Positions 50,951 through 60,545 of a stretch of DNA of 64,000 bases are shown in pieces. The position numbers were made by a program, and so were the translations under genes. Under the pieces are notes generated by a model, which saw nothing but the letters and a program-made list of their open reading frames with translations, made no database searches and was not told where the DNA came from. This DNA is from Microbacterium sp. W4I20 (GTDB taxonomy: Bacteria; Actinomycetota; Actinomycetes; Actinomycetales; Microbacteriaceae), in NCBI RefSeq assembly GCF_030816505.1, contig NZ_JAUSYB010000001.1, forward strand, positions 2,728,001-2,792,000, read 5' to 3'. Every line of letters begins with the position of its first letter. The first letter of the stretch is position 1.

Positions 50951-51877
50951 TCAGGCGAACGTCGTCCGCTGGGTGAGCCGGGTGCGGATGTCGAAGAGCT
51001 CGTTGCCGCCGATGACCCGCGCACCCGGCATCCCGCGTCGCAGCAGCAGCGGGAGCGCACTGCGGCGGACCACGACCACCGGCATACCGCGGATGCTGCC
51101 GAGCGGCGTGACCGCCTGCGACAGGTCGTCGTCGGGCAGGGCCACGATCGCACCGCTGAAGCGCACGCGGGCGAGCCGGGCGACCGCGTTGATCTGGGCC
51201 AGAAGCGTCGTCACCGGCGCGCGGTGTCCGAGACTCGGACCCGTGATCTCTCCGCGCCGGAAGCCGACCACGCCGCCGAAGTCCGCCGACATCACGCCGT
51301 ACAGCCCCGACGGTCCGAGCACGACGTGATCGAGCCGCTCCGCCGCATCCGTCGCCTGCCCGCCCGAGGCCGCGACCGAGATGCCGTGCCACAGCGTGAA
51401 GCCCATGCCGAGTCCTGCGACGACCTGGGCCGTGCCCTCCTCGGCGAGGGCATCCGCGAGCAGGCGCTTGAGCTCCCGCGGCGCGGCGCGCACCAGGGCG
51501 GGGGCGTAGGGGTCGGGCACCTCTTCGCCCGTCCATTCCTGCAGCCGGGTCACGTACTGCGCTCGCCGCCAGGCGCCGGGCTCGCCGTACGACTTCGGTC
51601 GCGGGCGGCCGTCGGGGCGCGCGGTCGGCGCCCGCCATCCGCCCCACTCCGTCTCGACGCCGATACCGTGACTGCGGTCGTACGCGGCCCGCCCCTCGGG
51701 CGTGCCGACCAGCTCCCACGCGCGCTGCACCCGGATGAACACCGCCGCGTCGCCACCGGTGTCCGGGTGCGTCTGACGCAGGCGCAGCCGATACGCGCGC
51801 CGAAGCTCCTCGTCATCCGTGGTCGACGCGACGCCGAGCACCTCGTACGCCGAGGCCGAGAGCGGGCTGTCGAACAT
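50951..51877 (-). CDS. DnaJ-domain protein with NERD-like C-terminal domain
   Basis: This is a 308-residue protein. Residues 8-70 form a J domain (SAYEVLGVASTTDDEELRRA, with HPD at 37-39 in THPDTGG). After a Pro/Arg linker, residues about 145-300 read ERLDHVVLGPSGLYGVMSAD and later SLGHRAPVTTLLAQINAVAR. This resembles the nuclease-related NERD domain, although the acidic catalytic residues are only partly recognisable. J domains recruit Hsp70. The fusion suggests a chaperone-linked nucleic-acid or stress role, but this is inference. Confidence 0.75.
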   Translation of the reverse strand: MFDSPLSASAYEVLGVASTTDDEELRRAYRLRLRQTHPDTGGDAAVFIRVQRAWELVGTPEGRAAYDRSHGIGVETEWGGWRAPTARPDGRPRPKSYGEPGAWRRAQYVTRLQEWTGEEVPDPYAPALVRAAPRELKRLLADALAEEGTAQVVAGLGMGFTLWHGISVAASGGQATDAAERLDHVVLGPSGLYGVMSADFGGVVGFRRGEITGPSLGHRAPVTTLLAQINAVARLARVRFSGAIVALPDDDLSQAVTPLGSIRGMPVVVVRRSALPLLLRRGMPGARVIGGNELFDIRTRLTQRTTFA

Positions 51878-51928
51878 CGCGCTCCCTCCGTCGCCGCAGC
51901 ATCCAGGCTATTGCCTGTTCTCCCGCGC

Positions 51929-51985
51929 TCCGGTCGCAGTTCGTGCTGCTTCCCGGCTGCCCAACCGGCAGCAACTGCGACCGGA
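51929..51985. repeat. Inverted repeat between the DnaJ-like and aldo/keto reductase genes
   Basis: Perfect 13-base arms TCCGGTCGCAGTT (51929-51941) and its complement (51973-51985) extend inward by GCTGC/GCAGC with a small bulge. It lies 20 bases past the stop of the minus-strand aldo/keto reductase gene and could end its transcript. Confidence 0.7.
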
Positions 51986-52004
51986 ACGACGCAAGCCGAC
52001 ACGC

Positions 52005-53039
<1,035 letters not shown>

Positions 53040-53102
53040 CTACGCGCGGCCGCGCCGGCGAGGGAGGCCCTGGCGGAACCCCGTTCGGATGCCGCGGCCC
53101 GA

Positions 53103-54566
53103 CTAGTGCGCCTCGATCGAGTCGTCGCGCAGGTACCGGATGTGCGCTTCGTGCCGCTTCAGATGGTTCTGCGACTTCCGCACGAACAGCCACGCCACGA
53201 TCAGCAGCACGAACCAGATCGGCGTCACGAGCAGAGCGGTCAGCGTGTCGGGCTGGGTCGTCAGCGCCCACAGGATGAACACGAAGAACGCGAGCACGAC
53301 GTAGACCATGAACACGCCACCCGGCATCCGGAACGTCGAGGCGGCCACCTTCTCCGGCCGCCGACGCCGGTAGACGAGGTAGCTGCAGAGGAAGATCGTC
53401 CACACGAACATGAAGCACACGGCCGACACCGTGGTCACCATGTCGAAGGCGGTGCCGATGTCGTCGCCCGCATACAGCAGCACCACTCCGGAGAGCAGCA
53501 GGATGCAGGAGAGGAACAGGGCGTTCTGCGGGACGCGTCGCCGCGAGAGGCGTCCGAACAGCTGCGGAGCGTCGCCGTCCTGCGCCAGGCCGAACACCAT
53601 GCGAGAGGTCGAGTAGATGCCGGAGTTCGCGCTCGACATGGCCGAGGTCAGCACGACGAGGTTCACCACGGTCGCGGCGATCCCGAGCCCGGCGAGCGCG
53701 AACATCGCGATGAACGGGCTCTCGCCGGCGACATACTCGGTCCACGGCGTCACTGCCATCAGCACGACCAGCGCGCCCACGTAGAAGAGCAGGATGCGGA
53801 TCGGGATGGCGTTGATCGCCTTCGGCAGGTTGCGCTTCGGGTCCTTCGTCTCGGCGGCGGCCGTGCCGACGAGCTCGATGCCGACGAACGCGAACACCGC
53901 GATCTGGAACCCGGCGACGAAGCCCAGGAAGCCGTGCGGGAACATGCCGCCGTGGTCCCAGAGGTTCGAGAAGCTCGCCGTGCCGGCATCGTGCTGGAAG
54001 CCGGTGAAGATCATCACCAGGCCCGTGACGATGAGCGCGACGATCGCGATGATCTTGATCAGCGCGAACCAGAACTCCATCTCGCCGAACGCGGCGACGG
54101 TGGGCAGGTTCAGGGCGAGCAGGATGACGATCACGAGCAGGCCGGGGATCCACAGCGGCACTCCGGGGATCAGGGCGTCCGTGTACCCGGCGATCGCGAT
54201 GACGTCGGCGACGCCCGTGACCACCCAGCAGAACCAGTAGGTCCACCCTGTGAAGAACCCGGCCCAGGGTCCGAGCAGGTCGCTCGCGAAGTCGCTGAAC
54301 GACTTGTACTTGAGGTTCGACAGCAGCAGCTCGCCCATCGCCCGCATGACGAAGAACAGCATGAAGCCGATGATCATGTAGACGAAGATCACCGAGGGCC
54401 CGGCGACCGAGATGGTCTTGCCGCTGCCCATGAACAGGCCGGTGCCGATGGCCCCGCCGATCGCGAGCAGCTGGATGTGGCGGTTGCTCAGCGCTCGCCG
54501 CAGATGCTGGTCGTCTCCTGCGGATCCGTCCACCCCGACGGACCCGTCCGTGTCGTTCTTCGTCAC
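53103..54566 (-). CDS. Amino-acid permease (AAT family, CycA/AnsP-like)
   Basis: This is a 487-residue APC-superfamily transporter starting at GTG 54566 because GGAGGAAG precedes it. The N-terminus is NRHIQLLAIGGAIGTGLFMG, the standard first helix, and 12 membrane segments follow. The middle phrase GFQIAVFAFVGIELVGTAAA with ETKDPKRNLPKAI is typical of D-serine/D-alanine/glycine and related amino-acid:proton symporters. It diverges from a MATE exporter gene. The exact amino acid cannot be deduced. Confidence 0.92.
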   Translation of the reverse strand: MTKNDTDGSVGVDGSAGDDQHLRRALSNRHIQLLAIGGAIGTGLFMGSGKTISVAGPSVIFVYMIIGFMLFFVMRAMGELLLSNLKYKSFSDFASDLLGPWAGFFTGWTYWFCWVVTGVADVIAIAGYTDALIPGVPLWIPGLLVIVILLALNLPTVAAFGEMEFWFALIKIIAIVALIVTGLVMIFTGFQHDAGTASFSNLWDHGGMFPHGFLGFVAGFQIAVFAFVGIELVGTAAAETKDPKRNLPKAINAIPIRILLFYVGALVVLMAVTPWTEYVAGESPFIAMFALAGLGIAATVVNLVVLTSAMSSANSGIYSTSRMVFGLAQDGDAPQLFGRLSRRRVPQNALFLSCILLLSGVVLLYAGDDIGTAFDMVTTVSAVCFMFVWTIFLCSYLVYRRRRPEKVAASTFRMPGGVFMVYVVLAFFVFILWALTTQPDTLTALLVTPIWFVLLIVAWLFVRKSQNHLKRHEAHIRYLRDDSIEAH

Positions 54567-54646
54567 TTTCTTCCTCCGGTTGTCGTCGACGCCGACGCCG
54601 CGGCATCCTCTCGACCGTAATGGGGCGATCGGGTATTCCGTTGCGC

Positions 54647-54658
54647 CGAATCGATTCG
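54647..54658. promoter_or_regulatory. 12-bp palindrome CGAATCGATTCG between divergent transporter genes
   Basis: A perfect dyad lies in the 143-base gap between the amino-acid permease and the MATE gene, just before the AT-rich ATAAACT. It could be an operator shared by both genes, but no regulator is encoded beside it. Confidence 0.4.
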
Positions 54659-54709
54659 ATAAACTGGTCGCTCCCCCGATCACCCCCCAGTTCTGCGAGC
54701 CGCTCCTTC

Positions 54710-56209
54710 ATGGCCACCTCTCTCACCACGGGTCGTCCGTGGCGTGTCATCCTCGCCTTCTCCCTTCCGCTTCTCATTGGCAACGTGGTGCAGCAGCTGT
54801 ACCACTTCGCCGACGCGATCGTCGTGGGTCGCCACCTCGGCGTGAACGCTCTCGCCGCGGTCGGCGCGACCGGACCGTTGCTGTTCGTGCTGCTCGGCTT
54901 CGCCTGGGGGCTCACCAGCGGCTTCGCGATCCCGATCGCCCAGGCCTTCGGGGCCCGCGACGATCCGGCGGTGCGACGCTCGGTCGCGACCGGCGTGCTG
55001 CTCTCCGGTATCACGAGCGTGCTGCTGACGGTGGTCGCGCCCCTCATCGCCGCGCCGCTGCTCGTCGTGCTGCAGACGCCGCCCGAGCTGATGGCCGAGG
55101 CGACGATCTTCACGCAGATCAGCTTCCTCGGTGCGGGTGCGACGATGTTCTTCAACTACCTCTCGGCGATCATCCGCGCGATCGGCGACTCTCGCACGCC
55201 GCTGGTGTTCCTCACCGTCTCCTGCGTTCTGAACGTCGGGCTCGTCGTCCTCATGGTCGGACCCCTGGAGTGGGGAGTGGGCGGCGCCGCTCTCGCGACC
55301 GTCGTGGCGCAGGCCGTCTCGGTCGTGCTGTGCCTCGAGTTCGTACGTCGCCGCCTCCCGATGCTGCACCTGCGACGTGCCGACTGGCGCATCACGCGCG
55401 CCGACCTCGCCGAACACCTGCGGCTCGGGCTGCCGATGGGCTTCCAGGCGTCGATCATCGCGATCGGCACGCTCACCGTCCAGGTGGCGTTGAACACCCT
55501 GGGAGCGGATGCTGTCGCCGCGTACACGACCGCGTCGCGCGTCGACAGCCTCGCGGTGGCGCTGCTGTCGTCGCTCGGCCTCGCGGTCTCGATGTACGCG
55601 GCGCAGAACCACGGCGGTCGTCGGCCCGACCGCATCCGTCGGGGAGTGGTCGAGGCGACCTGGATGGCGATCATCGCCGGCGTCGTGCTGGGCGGCATGC
55701 TGATCGCCTTCGGTGCTCCGATGGTGCGGCTGTTCATCGGCGAGGGCTCCGATGACGTCGTCGACCTCGCCCACCTCATGCTCATCGTCAACGGATGCGG
55801 ATACTGGGCGCTCGGCGTGCTGTTCGTGCTGCGCGGCGCCCTGCAGGGTCTCGGACACACGCTGGTGCCGACCGTGACCGGGGTCATCGAGCTCGTGATG
55901 CGCGTGGGGGCGGCCGTCGTGCTCGGCGCGCTGATCGACTTCACCGGCGTCGCGCTCAGCAATCCGCTCGCCTGGGTCGGCGCGATCGTGCTGCTCGTGC
56001 CCGCCTACATCCGCGCCCACCGGGCGCTCGGTCGGCTGCCCATCGAGCCGGCCGAGGCGACCGAGACCTCGGCGATCGCGATCGTCGGCCCCACCGACGG
56101 CTCGATGGTCGTCGACGCGGTCATCACCCAGCCGATCACCACGATCCGCGCCTCGCGGCTGCGCCGTCTCACGCTGGGGCGCCGCCGCTCGCACTCCACC
56201 CGTCGCTGA
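54710..56209 (+). CDS. MATE family efflux transporter
   Basis: This is a 499-residue polytopic protein taken from ATG 54710 (ATSLTTGRPWRVILAFSLPL). The ATG at 54620 is in frame but precedes a weak, charged stretch. Twelve hydrophobic segments with the MATE repeats LLIGNVVQQLYHFADAIVVG and LGLPMGFQASIIAIGTLTVQ are visible. A poorly conserved C-terminal tail of about 50 residues ends the protein. It exports cationic drugs or metabolites using a sodium or proton gradient. Confidence 0.9.
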   Translation: MATSLTTGRPWRVILAFSLPLLIGNVVQQLYHFADAIVVGRHLGVNALAAVGATGPLLFVLLGFAWGLTSGFAIPIAQAFGARDDPAVRRSVATGVLLSGITSVLLTVVAPLIAAPLLVVLQTPPELMAEATIFTQISFLGAGATMFFNYLSAIIRAIGDSRTPLVFLTVSCVLNVGLVVLMVGPLEWGVGGAALATVVAQAVSVVLCLEFVRRRLPMLHLRRADWRITRADLAEHLRLGLPMGFQASIIAIGTLTVQVALNTLGADAVAAYTTASRVDSLAVALLSSLGLAVSMYAAQNHGGRRPDRIRRGVVEATWMAIIAGVVLGGMLIAFGAPMVRLFIGEGSDDVVDLAHLMLIVNGCGYWALGVLFVLRGALQGLGHTLVPTVTGVIELVMRVGAAVVLGALIDFTGVALSNPLAWVGAIVLLVPAYIRAHRALGRLPIEPAEATETSAIAIVGPTDGSMVVDAVITQPITTIRASRLRRLTLGRRRSHSTRR

Positions 56210-56284
56210 CGCCCCGGCATCCACCGCCCTGAAAGATCGTCCTGGAGGATGATGCGGATGGGACCTGAGACGGATGGGCCGCCG

Positions 56285-56305
56285 TCGACACTTGCTTAGT
56301 GTCGA
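56285..56305 (+). promoter_or_regulatory. Inverted repeat upstream of the small membrane protein gene
   Basis: Perfect 8-base arms TCGACACT and AGTGTCGA around a five-base loop lie 33 bases before the start at 56338. It may be an operator or a 5' hairpin. Confidence 0.4.
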
Positions 56306-56337
56306 AGGGTGCGGAGATTCCGCGGACGGGGGGCGTC

Positions 56338-56733
56338 ATGACCACTTTCAGATTGGCCAGTGATCTCGCGGGAGTCATGCTCCCGATCGGGATCGTCGGT
56401 GCGGCGCTCGCCGCCGTCTGCGCGATCGTGGCGGGGATCGCGGTCATGCGCGGCGCCGGAGGGCTCACCGGAGGTGCCGTGGGGCTGTGGATCGTCTTCG
56501 CGCTCCTGAGCTTCACGGCATCCTTCGCGAATCAGTGGCTGCCGCTGATCGCCGCGGGCGCCGCCCTGGTCGCGATGCTGACCATCGGCGGCGTCGTCCG
56601 CGCGATCGTGGGTGCGACCGAGCACGGCCGCGAGCCGCGGCATCGCACGGCCCGCGTGCCCGCCGCCGCGGTCCAGAAGGCGACGTCTTCACCGGTGCCG
56701 GTGTCGACGAGCACCATCGCCGTCGTCCGCTGA
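56338..56733 (+). CDS. Small membrane protein of unknown function
   Basis: This is a 131-residue protein starting at ATG 56338 (TTFRLASDLAG). Three hydrophobic segments (LPIGIVGAALAAVCAIVAGI, then VGLWIVFALLSFTASF and PLIAAGAALVAMLTIGGVV) are followed by a cytoplasmic Pro/Ser/Thr-rich tail. No family was recognised. Codon use is like its neighbours, so it is probably real. It stands alone, and the following 110 bases carry nothing recognisable. Confidence 0.65.
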   Translation: MTTFRLASDLAGVMLPIGIVGAALAAVCAIVAGIAVMRGAGGLTGGAVGLWIVFALLSFTASFANQWLPLIAAGAALVAMLTIGGVVRAIVGATEHGREPRHRTARVPAAAVQKATSSPVPVSTSTIAVVR

Positions 56734-56846
56734 GGTGCGGTTGGGTCTCGGGGGCGTTGCCGTACAACATGCGCGTCGCCCACCGCCGAGAGGTCTACCG
56801 CTGATGTCGGGATCGAGCGCGCGCGTCTGATCCGTACGCAACGGAT

Positions 56847-57323
56847 TCAGCGCGGGAGCAGCCCGCTCCCGTCGCGCAGCTCGAAGACCAGCTGCGTCTC
56901 GGTGCCCCGCACGACCGCGTGCACGGTGATGTGCTCGAGCACGATGTCGCGGAGCGCCGTGGCGTCCTGCACCGCGACGTGCACGAGGAAGTCGTCGACG
57001 CCCGCGACGTGGAACACCTGCAGCACCCGCGGGATGCTCACCAGCGCGTCGAACAGGGCGGTGACCTTGGCGCCGGTGTGGTTGGCGAGGCGCACCTTGA
57101 TGATGGCCTGCAGCGGGAACCCGAGCGCTGCGCCGTCGACGCGGATGCGCGTGTCGCGGATGACCCCGCGCTCCCGGAGCGACCGCACCCGGTGGGCGCA
57201 GGTCGATTCGGCCAGACCCAGGCGATGAGCGAGCGCCTTGTTCGTGACCTCGGCGTCGCGGGTGAGGACGGCGAGGAGTTCGAGGTCGATTTCGTCGAGC
57301 GGAGTGCCTTGTGCTTTCGACAA
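56847..57323 (-). CDS. Lrp/AsnC family transcriptional regulator
   Basis: This is a 158-residue protein. The N-terminal winged helix reads LDEIDLELLAVLTRDAEVTN then KALAHRLGLAESTCAHRVRS. The C-terminal RAM domain (VFHVAGVDDFLVHVAVQDAT) usually binds an amino acid such as leucine or methionine. It is divergent from the trans-sulfuration enzyme gene at 57436, the typical arrangement for a methionine- or cysteine-responsive regulator controlling the degradative or biosynthetic lyase. Confidence 0.93.
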   Translation of the reverse strand: MSKAQGTPLDEIDLELLAVLTRDAEVTNKALAHRLGLAESTCAHRVRSLRERGVIRDTRIRVDGAALGFPLQAIIKVRLANHTGAKVTALFDALVSIPRVLQVFHVAGVDDFLVHVAVQDATALRDIVLEHITVHAVVRGTETQLVFELRDGSGLLPR

Positions 57324-57435
57324 CGAATGCCTCCCCCTATGGTGTGATCTCGCCCAGAATAGCGAATCAGGTCCGTTTCATGGCGGATGCTGTCGCAGAT
57401 CAGCGCCGCGTTCGTGTTTCCGGCAACGTGGAGGG

Positions 57436-58695
57436 ATGACTGCATCGCTGCATCCTGACACCGTCGCCGTTCACAGCGGCCGCGCCGACCTCGAAGCTCT
57501 CGGGGTGCATGCACTGCCGATCGACCTCTCCACCACGAATCCGCTGCCCGACATCGAGCGCGGGGGCGACTCGTACGAGGCGATGGCCACCGGGGGCCGG
57601 CCACCCGCCGACGGAAGCATGGTCTACACCCGCCTGTGGAACCCGACCGTGGCCCGCTTCGAAGACGCGCTCGCCGAACTGGAGCACGCCGAGGCGTCGG
57701 TCGCCTTCGCCTCGGGCATGGCGGCGATGACGGCCGTGATCCTCGCTCACACCAACGCGGTCGGCAAGCGTCACGTCGTCGCGGTGCGTCCGCTCTACGG
57801 CGGCACCGACCATCTGCTCGCCTCTGGACTGCTCGGCGCCGAGGTCACCTACTGCCATCCGCACGAGGTCGCCGAGGGCATCCGCCCCGACACCGGGCTG
57901 GTCGTGGTCGAGACGCCGGCGAACCCGACACTCGACATCGCCGACATCGCCGAGGTCGTTCGTCAGGCCGGCGGCGTGCCCGTGGTGGTCGACAACACCT
58001 TCGCCACCCCGGTGCTCCAGAACCCGCTCGATCATGGTGCGGCGATGTCGCTGCACAGCGCCACCAAGTACCTCGGCGGGCACGGCGACGTGATCGCCGG
58101 CGTCGTGGCGTGCAGCGAGAAGACCGCGCAGGCGCTCCGGCGTGTGCGGGCGGTGACTGGCGGTCTGCTGCATCCGCTCGGCGCCTACCTGCTGCACCGC
58201 GGGCTCACGACGCTGCCCGTGCGCATGCGCCAGCAGCAGGAGAACGCGCGCCGCATCGTGCAGTGGCTGATCGACCGGCCCGAGGTCGCCGAGGTCTTCT
58301 ACCCCGGACTCGACGGTGATCCGCGCGGAGTCCTCCAGCGGCAGATGCGCGGGACCGGCGCCGTGATCGCGATGCGGATGCGCGGCGGGTATGCCGCAGC
58401 ATCCGCCATCACGTCGAAGACGGACTTGTTCACGCATGCCGTCTCGCTCGGCGGGGTGGATTCGCTGATCCAGCATCCTGCTGCGCTCACTCACCGGCCG
58501 GTGCCGCCCGAGGCGCGCCCCGCCGCCGACGTGCTCCGTCTCTCGATCGGGCTCGAGAACGCCGACGACCTGATCGCCGACCTCGCTCAGGCCTTCGCGG
58601 TGGCTTCCGCTCCGTCCGCCCCCTCCGCCGAGCCGCCCCTCCTTGTGCGAGCCGCCCCCGTGAGTGACGCGCTCAACGGGGCGGCTCGCACATAA
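57436..58695 (+). CDS. Cys/Met-metabolism PLP enzyme (gamma-lyase or gamma-synthase type)
   Basis: This is a 419-residue enzyme of the cystathionine gamma-synthase/gamma-lyase/methionine gamma-lyase fold. The start at ATG 57436 is supported by GGAG just before it. PLP-binding Lys211 is in HSATKYLGGHGDVIAG; YTRLWNPTVARFEDALAELE and ASGMAAMTAVIL lie in the N-terminal half, and RLSIGLENADDLIADL lies near the end. Divergence from an Lrp gene favours methionine gamma-lyase or a similar catabolic role. The last 20 residues are encoded by a fold-back array that covers the stop codon. Confidence 0.9.
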   Translation: MTASLHPDTVAVHSGRADLEALGVHALPIDLSTTNPLPDIERGGDSYEAMATGGRPPADGSMVYTRLWNPTVARFEDALAELEHAEASVAFASGMAAMTAVILAHTNAVGKRHVVAVRPLYGGTDHLLASGLLGAEVTYCHPHEVAEGIRPDTGLVVVETPANPTLDIADIAEVVRQAGGVPVVVDNTFATPVLQNPLDHGAAMSLHSATKYLGGHGDVIAGVVACSEKTAQALRRVRAVTGGLLHPLGAYLLHRGLTTLPVRMRQQQENARRIVQWLIDRPEVAEVFYPGLDGDPRGVLQRQMRGTGAVIAMRMRGGYAAASAITSKTDLFTHAVSLGGVDSLIQHPAALTHRPVPPEARPAADVLRLSIGLENADDLIADLAQAFAVASAPSAPSAEPPLLVRAAPVSDALNGAART

Positions 58696-58708
58696 CGGGG
58701 CGGCTCGG
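58628..58708. repeat. Fold-back array overlapping the gene's 3' end
   Basis: GAGCCGCCCC-type units: outer perfect 12-base arms (58628-58639 and 58697-58708) and inner perfect 15-base arms (58644-58658 and 58678-58692) are nested. The inner arms enclose a 19-base loop. The array encodes the C-terminus of the upstream enzyme and surrounds its stop codon (58693-58695). It lies between convergent genes. Confidence 0.8.
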
Positions 58709-58710
58709 CG

Positions 58711-59181
58711 TCAGGTCGGCAGGCGGATCGTTCCGGTGGCGATGCGCTCTGTGGGCATGCGGTCGCGGTTGTACGTGATCTCGCGATAGCCGTGCGGGGT
58801 GGGGACGCCGTCCTCGTCGAGACTGACGAACACGATCTTCTCGATGGTGAGGAGGCGTTTCCGCGTGATCATGTTGCGTGCGATCGCGCGCATGGTCAGC
58901 GACGTGTGACCGAAGTGGGTCGCCTGCAGGCCGATCTCGACCAGGTCTCCCTGCACGGCCGACGACTCGAAGTTGATCTCCGAGATGTGCTTGGTGACCG
59001 CGCGGTAGTTGCCGAGCTGCACGATCGCGTAGATCGCCGCCTCCTCATCGATCCACTTCAGGAGACTGCCGCCGAACAGCGATCCGTTCGCGTTGAGATC
59101 CTCGGGCCGCACCCATTTCCGGGTGCGGAAGTTGATTCCGTCTTCCGACCACTGCCACGCCGGAGCATCCTGTTTCGCCAT
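58711..59181 (-). CDS. Acyl-CoA thioesterase (hotdog fold)
   Basis: This is a 156-residue hotdog-fold protein. NANGSLFGGSLLKWIDEEAA contains the Asn-Gly-x-x-Phe-Gly-Gly motif and the helical Asp-Glu pair of BACH/YciA-type thioesterases, and TKHISEINFESSAVQGDLV is the next conserved strand pair. These enzymes hydrolyse medium- or long-chain acyl-CoA. It is a single gene convergent with the trans-sulfuration enzyme. Confidence 0.92.
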   Translation of the reverse strand: MAKQDAPAWQWSEDGINFRTRKWVRPEDLNANGSLFGGSLLKWIDEEAAIYAIVQLGNYRAVTKHISEINFESSAVQGDLVEIGLQATHFGHTSLTMRAIARNMITRKRLLTIEKIVFVSLDEDGVPTPHGYREITYNRDRMPTERIATGTIRLPT

Positions 59182-59315
59182 GCCGCCGAGCGTACGAGGG
59201 CCGTGAGTCGCGCGTGTTACAGCAGGTTTCGTTCTTCCCCCGCCCTCTGCTCACGGCGGATCTGCCGCAGGCGGATACGGCACCGAGAGCGTGAGAGGCG
59301 GCGGATGCTGGGGAC

Positions 59316-59930
59316 ATGAGCGAAGACAACCCCATCCCGCAGTTCGGCCCCGAAGCCCGGCGCGCGCTGTTCCACGAGCGGGTGCTCGTGCTCGACGGCG
59401 CCCTCGACGACGACAACGGCACGCTGCTCATGACGCAGCTGCTCGCGCTGTCGGCCGAGGATCCGGCCACCGACATCGCCCTCTGGATCCACTCGCCCGG
59501 CGGCTCCGTGCCGTCGATGCTCGCGATCCGCGACCTGATGAAGCTGGTGCCGAACGACGTCTCGACGCTCGTGCTCGGCATCGCCTACAGCGCCGGGCAG
59601 TTCCTCCTCTCGGCAGGCACGAAGGGCAAGCGGCGGGCCCTGCCGCACGCCCGCATCCTGATGCATCAGGGGTCCGCCGGCATCGGCGGCTCGGCGGGCG
59701 AGATCGAGACCCAGGCCGACGACCTCCGGCACATGCGCGACACCGTGCTCGGCCTGATCGCCGCCGACACCGGGCAGCCGATCGAGCGCATCTTCGAGGA
59801 CTCCCTGCACGACCGCTGGTACACCGCCGCCGAGGGCCAGGCCTACGGCTTCATCGACGAGATCGTCGGCTCGATGGCCGACATCATGCCGCGACGGCGC
59901 GCCCGCGTCGGACTGGGGGTCAGCGCATGA
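59316..59930 (+). CDS. ClpP-family peptidase, catalytically complete subunit
   Basis: This is a 204-residue ClpP-like serine peptidase. SPGGSVPSMLAIRDLM is the handle region, Ser92 (GIAYSAG) aligns with the nucleophile, His117 (LMHQGS) with the general base, and Asp166 (DRWYT) completes the triad. The His is followed by Gln-Gly rather than the usual Gln-Pro. It should assemble with other ClpP-type subunits into the proteolytic barrel fed by ClpX or ClpC. The second clpP gene overlaps its stop (ATGA), so the two are made together. Confidence 0.92.
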   Translation: MSEDNPIPQFGPEARRALFHERVLVLDGALDDDNGTLLMTQLLALSAEDPATDIALWIHSPGGSVPSMLAIRDLMKLVPNDVSTLVLGIAYSAGQFLLSAGTKGKRRALPHARILMHQGSAGIGGSAGEIETQADDLRHMRDTVLGLIAADTGQPIERIFEDSLHDRWYTAAEGQAYGFIDEIVGSMADIMPRRRARVGLGVSA

Positions 59931-60523
59931 GCACCTACTCGATCCCGAATGTGATCGTGCAGCATCCGCGCGGCGAGCGCATCATGGACGTCTACTCGCA
60001 CCTGCTCGCCGAGCGCGTCATCTACCTCGGCACCGGCATCGACGCGGGTGTCGCCAATGCGCTCATCGCGCAGCTGCTGCACCTCGACGCCGACAGCCCC
60101 GAGAGCGGCATCCAGTTCTACATCAACAGCGAGGGCGGGGATCCGGGCGCGGCGCTCGCGATCTACGACACCATGCAGCACATCCGTCCGCGCATCGCCA
60201 CGACGTGCGTCGGCCAGGCGATCGGACCCGCGGCGCTGCTGGTGGCGGCGGGAGCCCCGGGGGAGCGGTCGGCGCTGGCGCACGCGCGCATCGTGCTGCA
60301 CCAGCCGGCGGGTCAGTCCCGCGGGGCCATCCCCGACCTCATCCTGGCGGCCGATGAAGTGGTGCGCGTGCGGTCCGACATGGAAGAGATCCTCGCCAGG
60401 CACAGCGGGCGCACGGTCGAGGCGCTGCGCGCCGACACCGATCGCGACCGCGTGTTCACGGCATCCGCAGCGCTCGATTACGGACTCATCGACACGGTGC
60501 TCGCCCGACGCACAGCCGGCTGA
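59927..60523 (+). CDS. ClpP-like subunit lacking the catalytic serine
   Basis: This is a 198-residue ClpP-fold protein starting at ATG 59927. NSEGGDPGAALAIYDTM, His125 (VLHQP) and Asp174 (DRVFTA) are kept, but the nucleophile position reads GQAIGPAAL, with Gly100 where ClpP has Ser in GQAASMG. It is therefore probably inactive and structural, like ClpR subunits of cyanobacteria and plastids. Co-translation with an active subunit suggests a mixed barrel with altered gating or partner choice. Confidence 0.9.
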   Translation: MSTYSIPNVIVQHPRGERIMDVYSHLLAERVIYLGTGIDAGVANALIAQLLHLDADSPESGIQFYINSEGGDPGAALAIYDTMQHIRPRIATTCVGQAIGPAALLVAAGAPGERSALAHARIVLHQPAGQSRGAIPDLILAADEVVRVRSDMEEILARHSGRTVEALRADTDRDRVFTASAALDYGLIDTVLARRTAG

Positions 60524-60545
60524 GGGATTCCGCGGCTCAGGCGGC
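60515..60545. terminator. Hairpin containing both stop codons (clpP pair and XRE gene)
   Basis: Ten-base arms (60515-60524 and 60536-60545, nine pairs) enclose an 11-base loop. The TGA of the second clpP gene lies in the left arm and the TCA of the XRE gene in the right arm. Confidence 0.6.

Noticed and set aside
59182..59315. ClgR-type box before the clpP pair
   Set aside because: CCGCAGGCGG was considered, but its spacing does not fit the CGC-N5-GCG pattern as I remember it, so no site is claimed.
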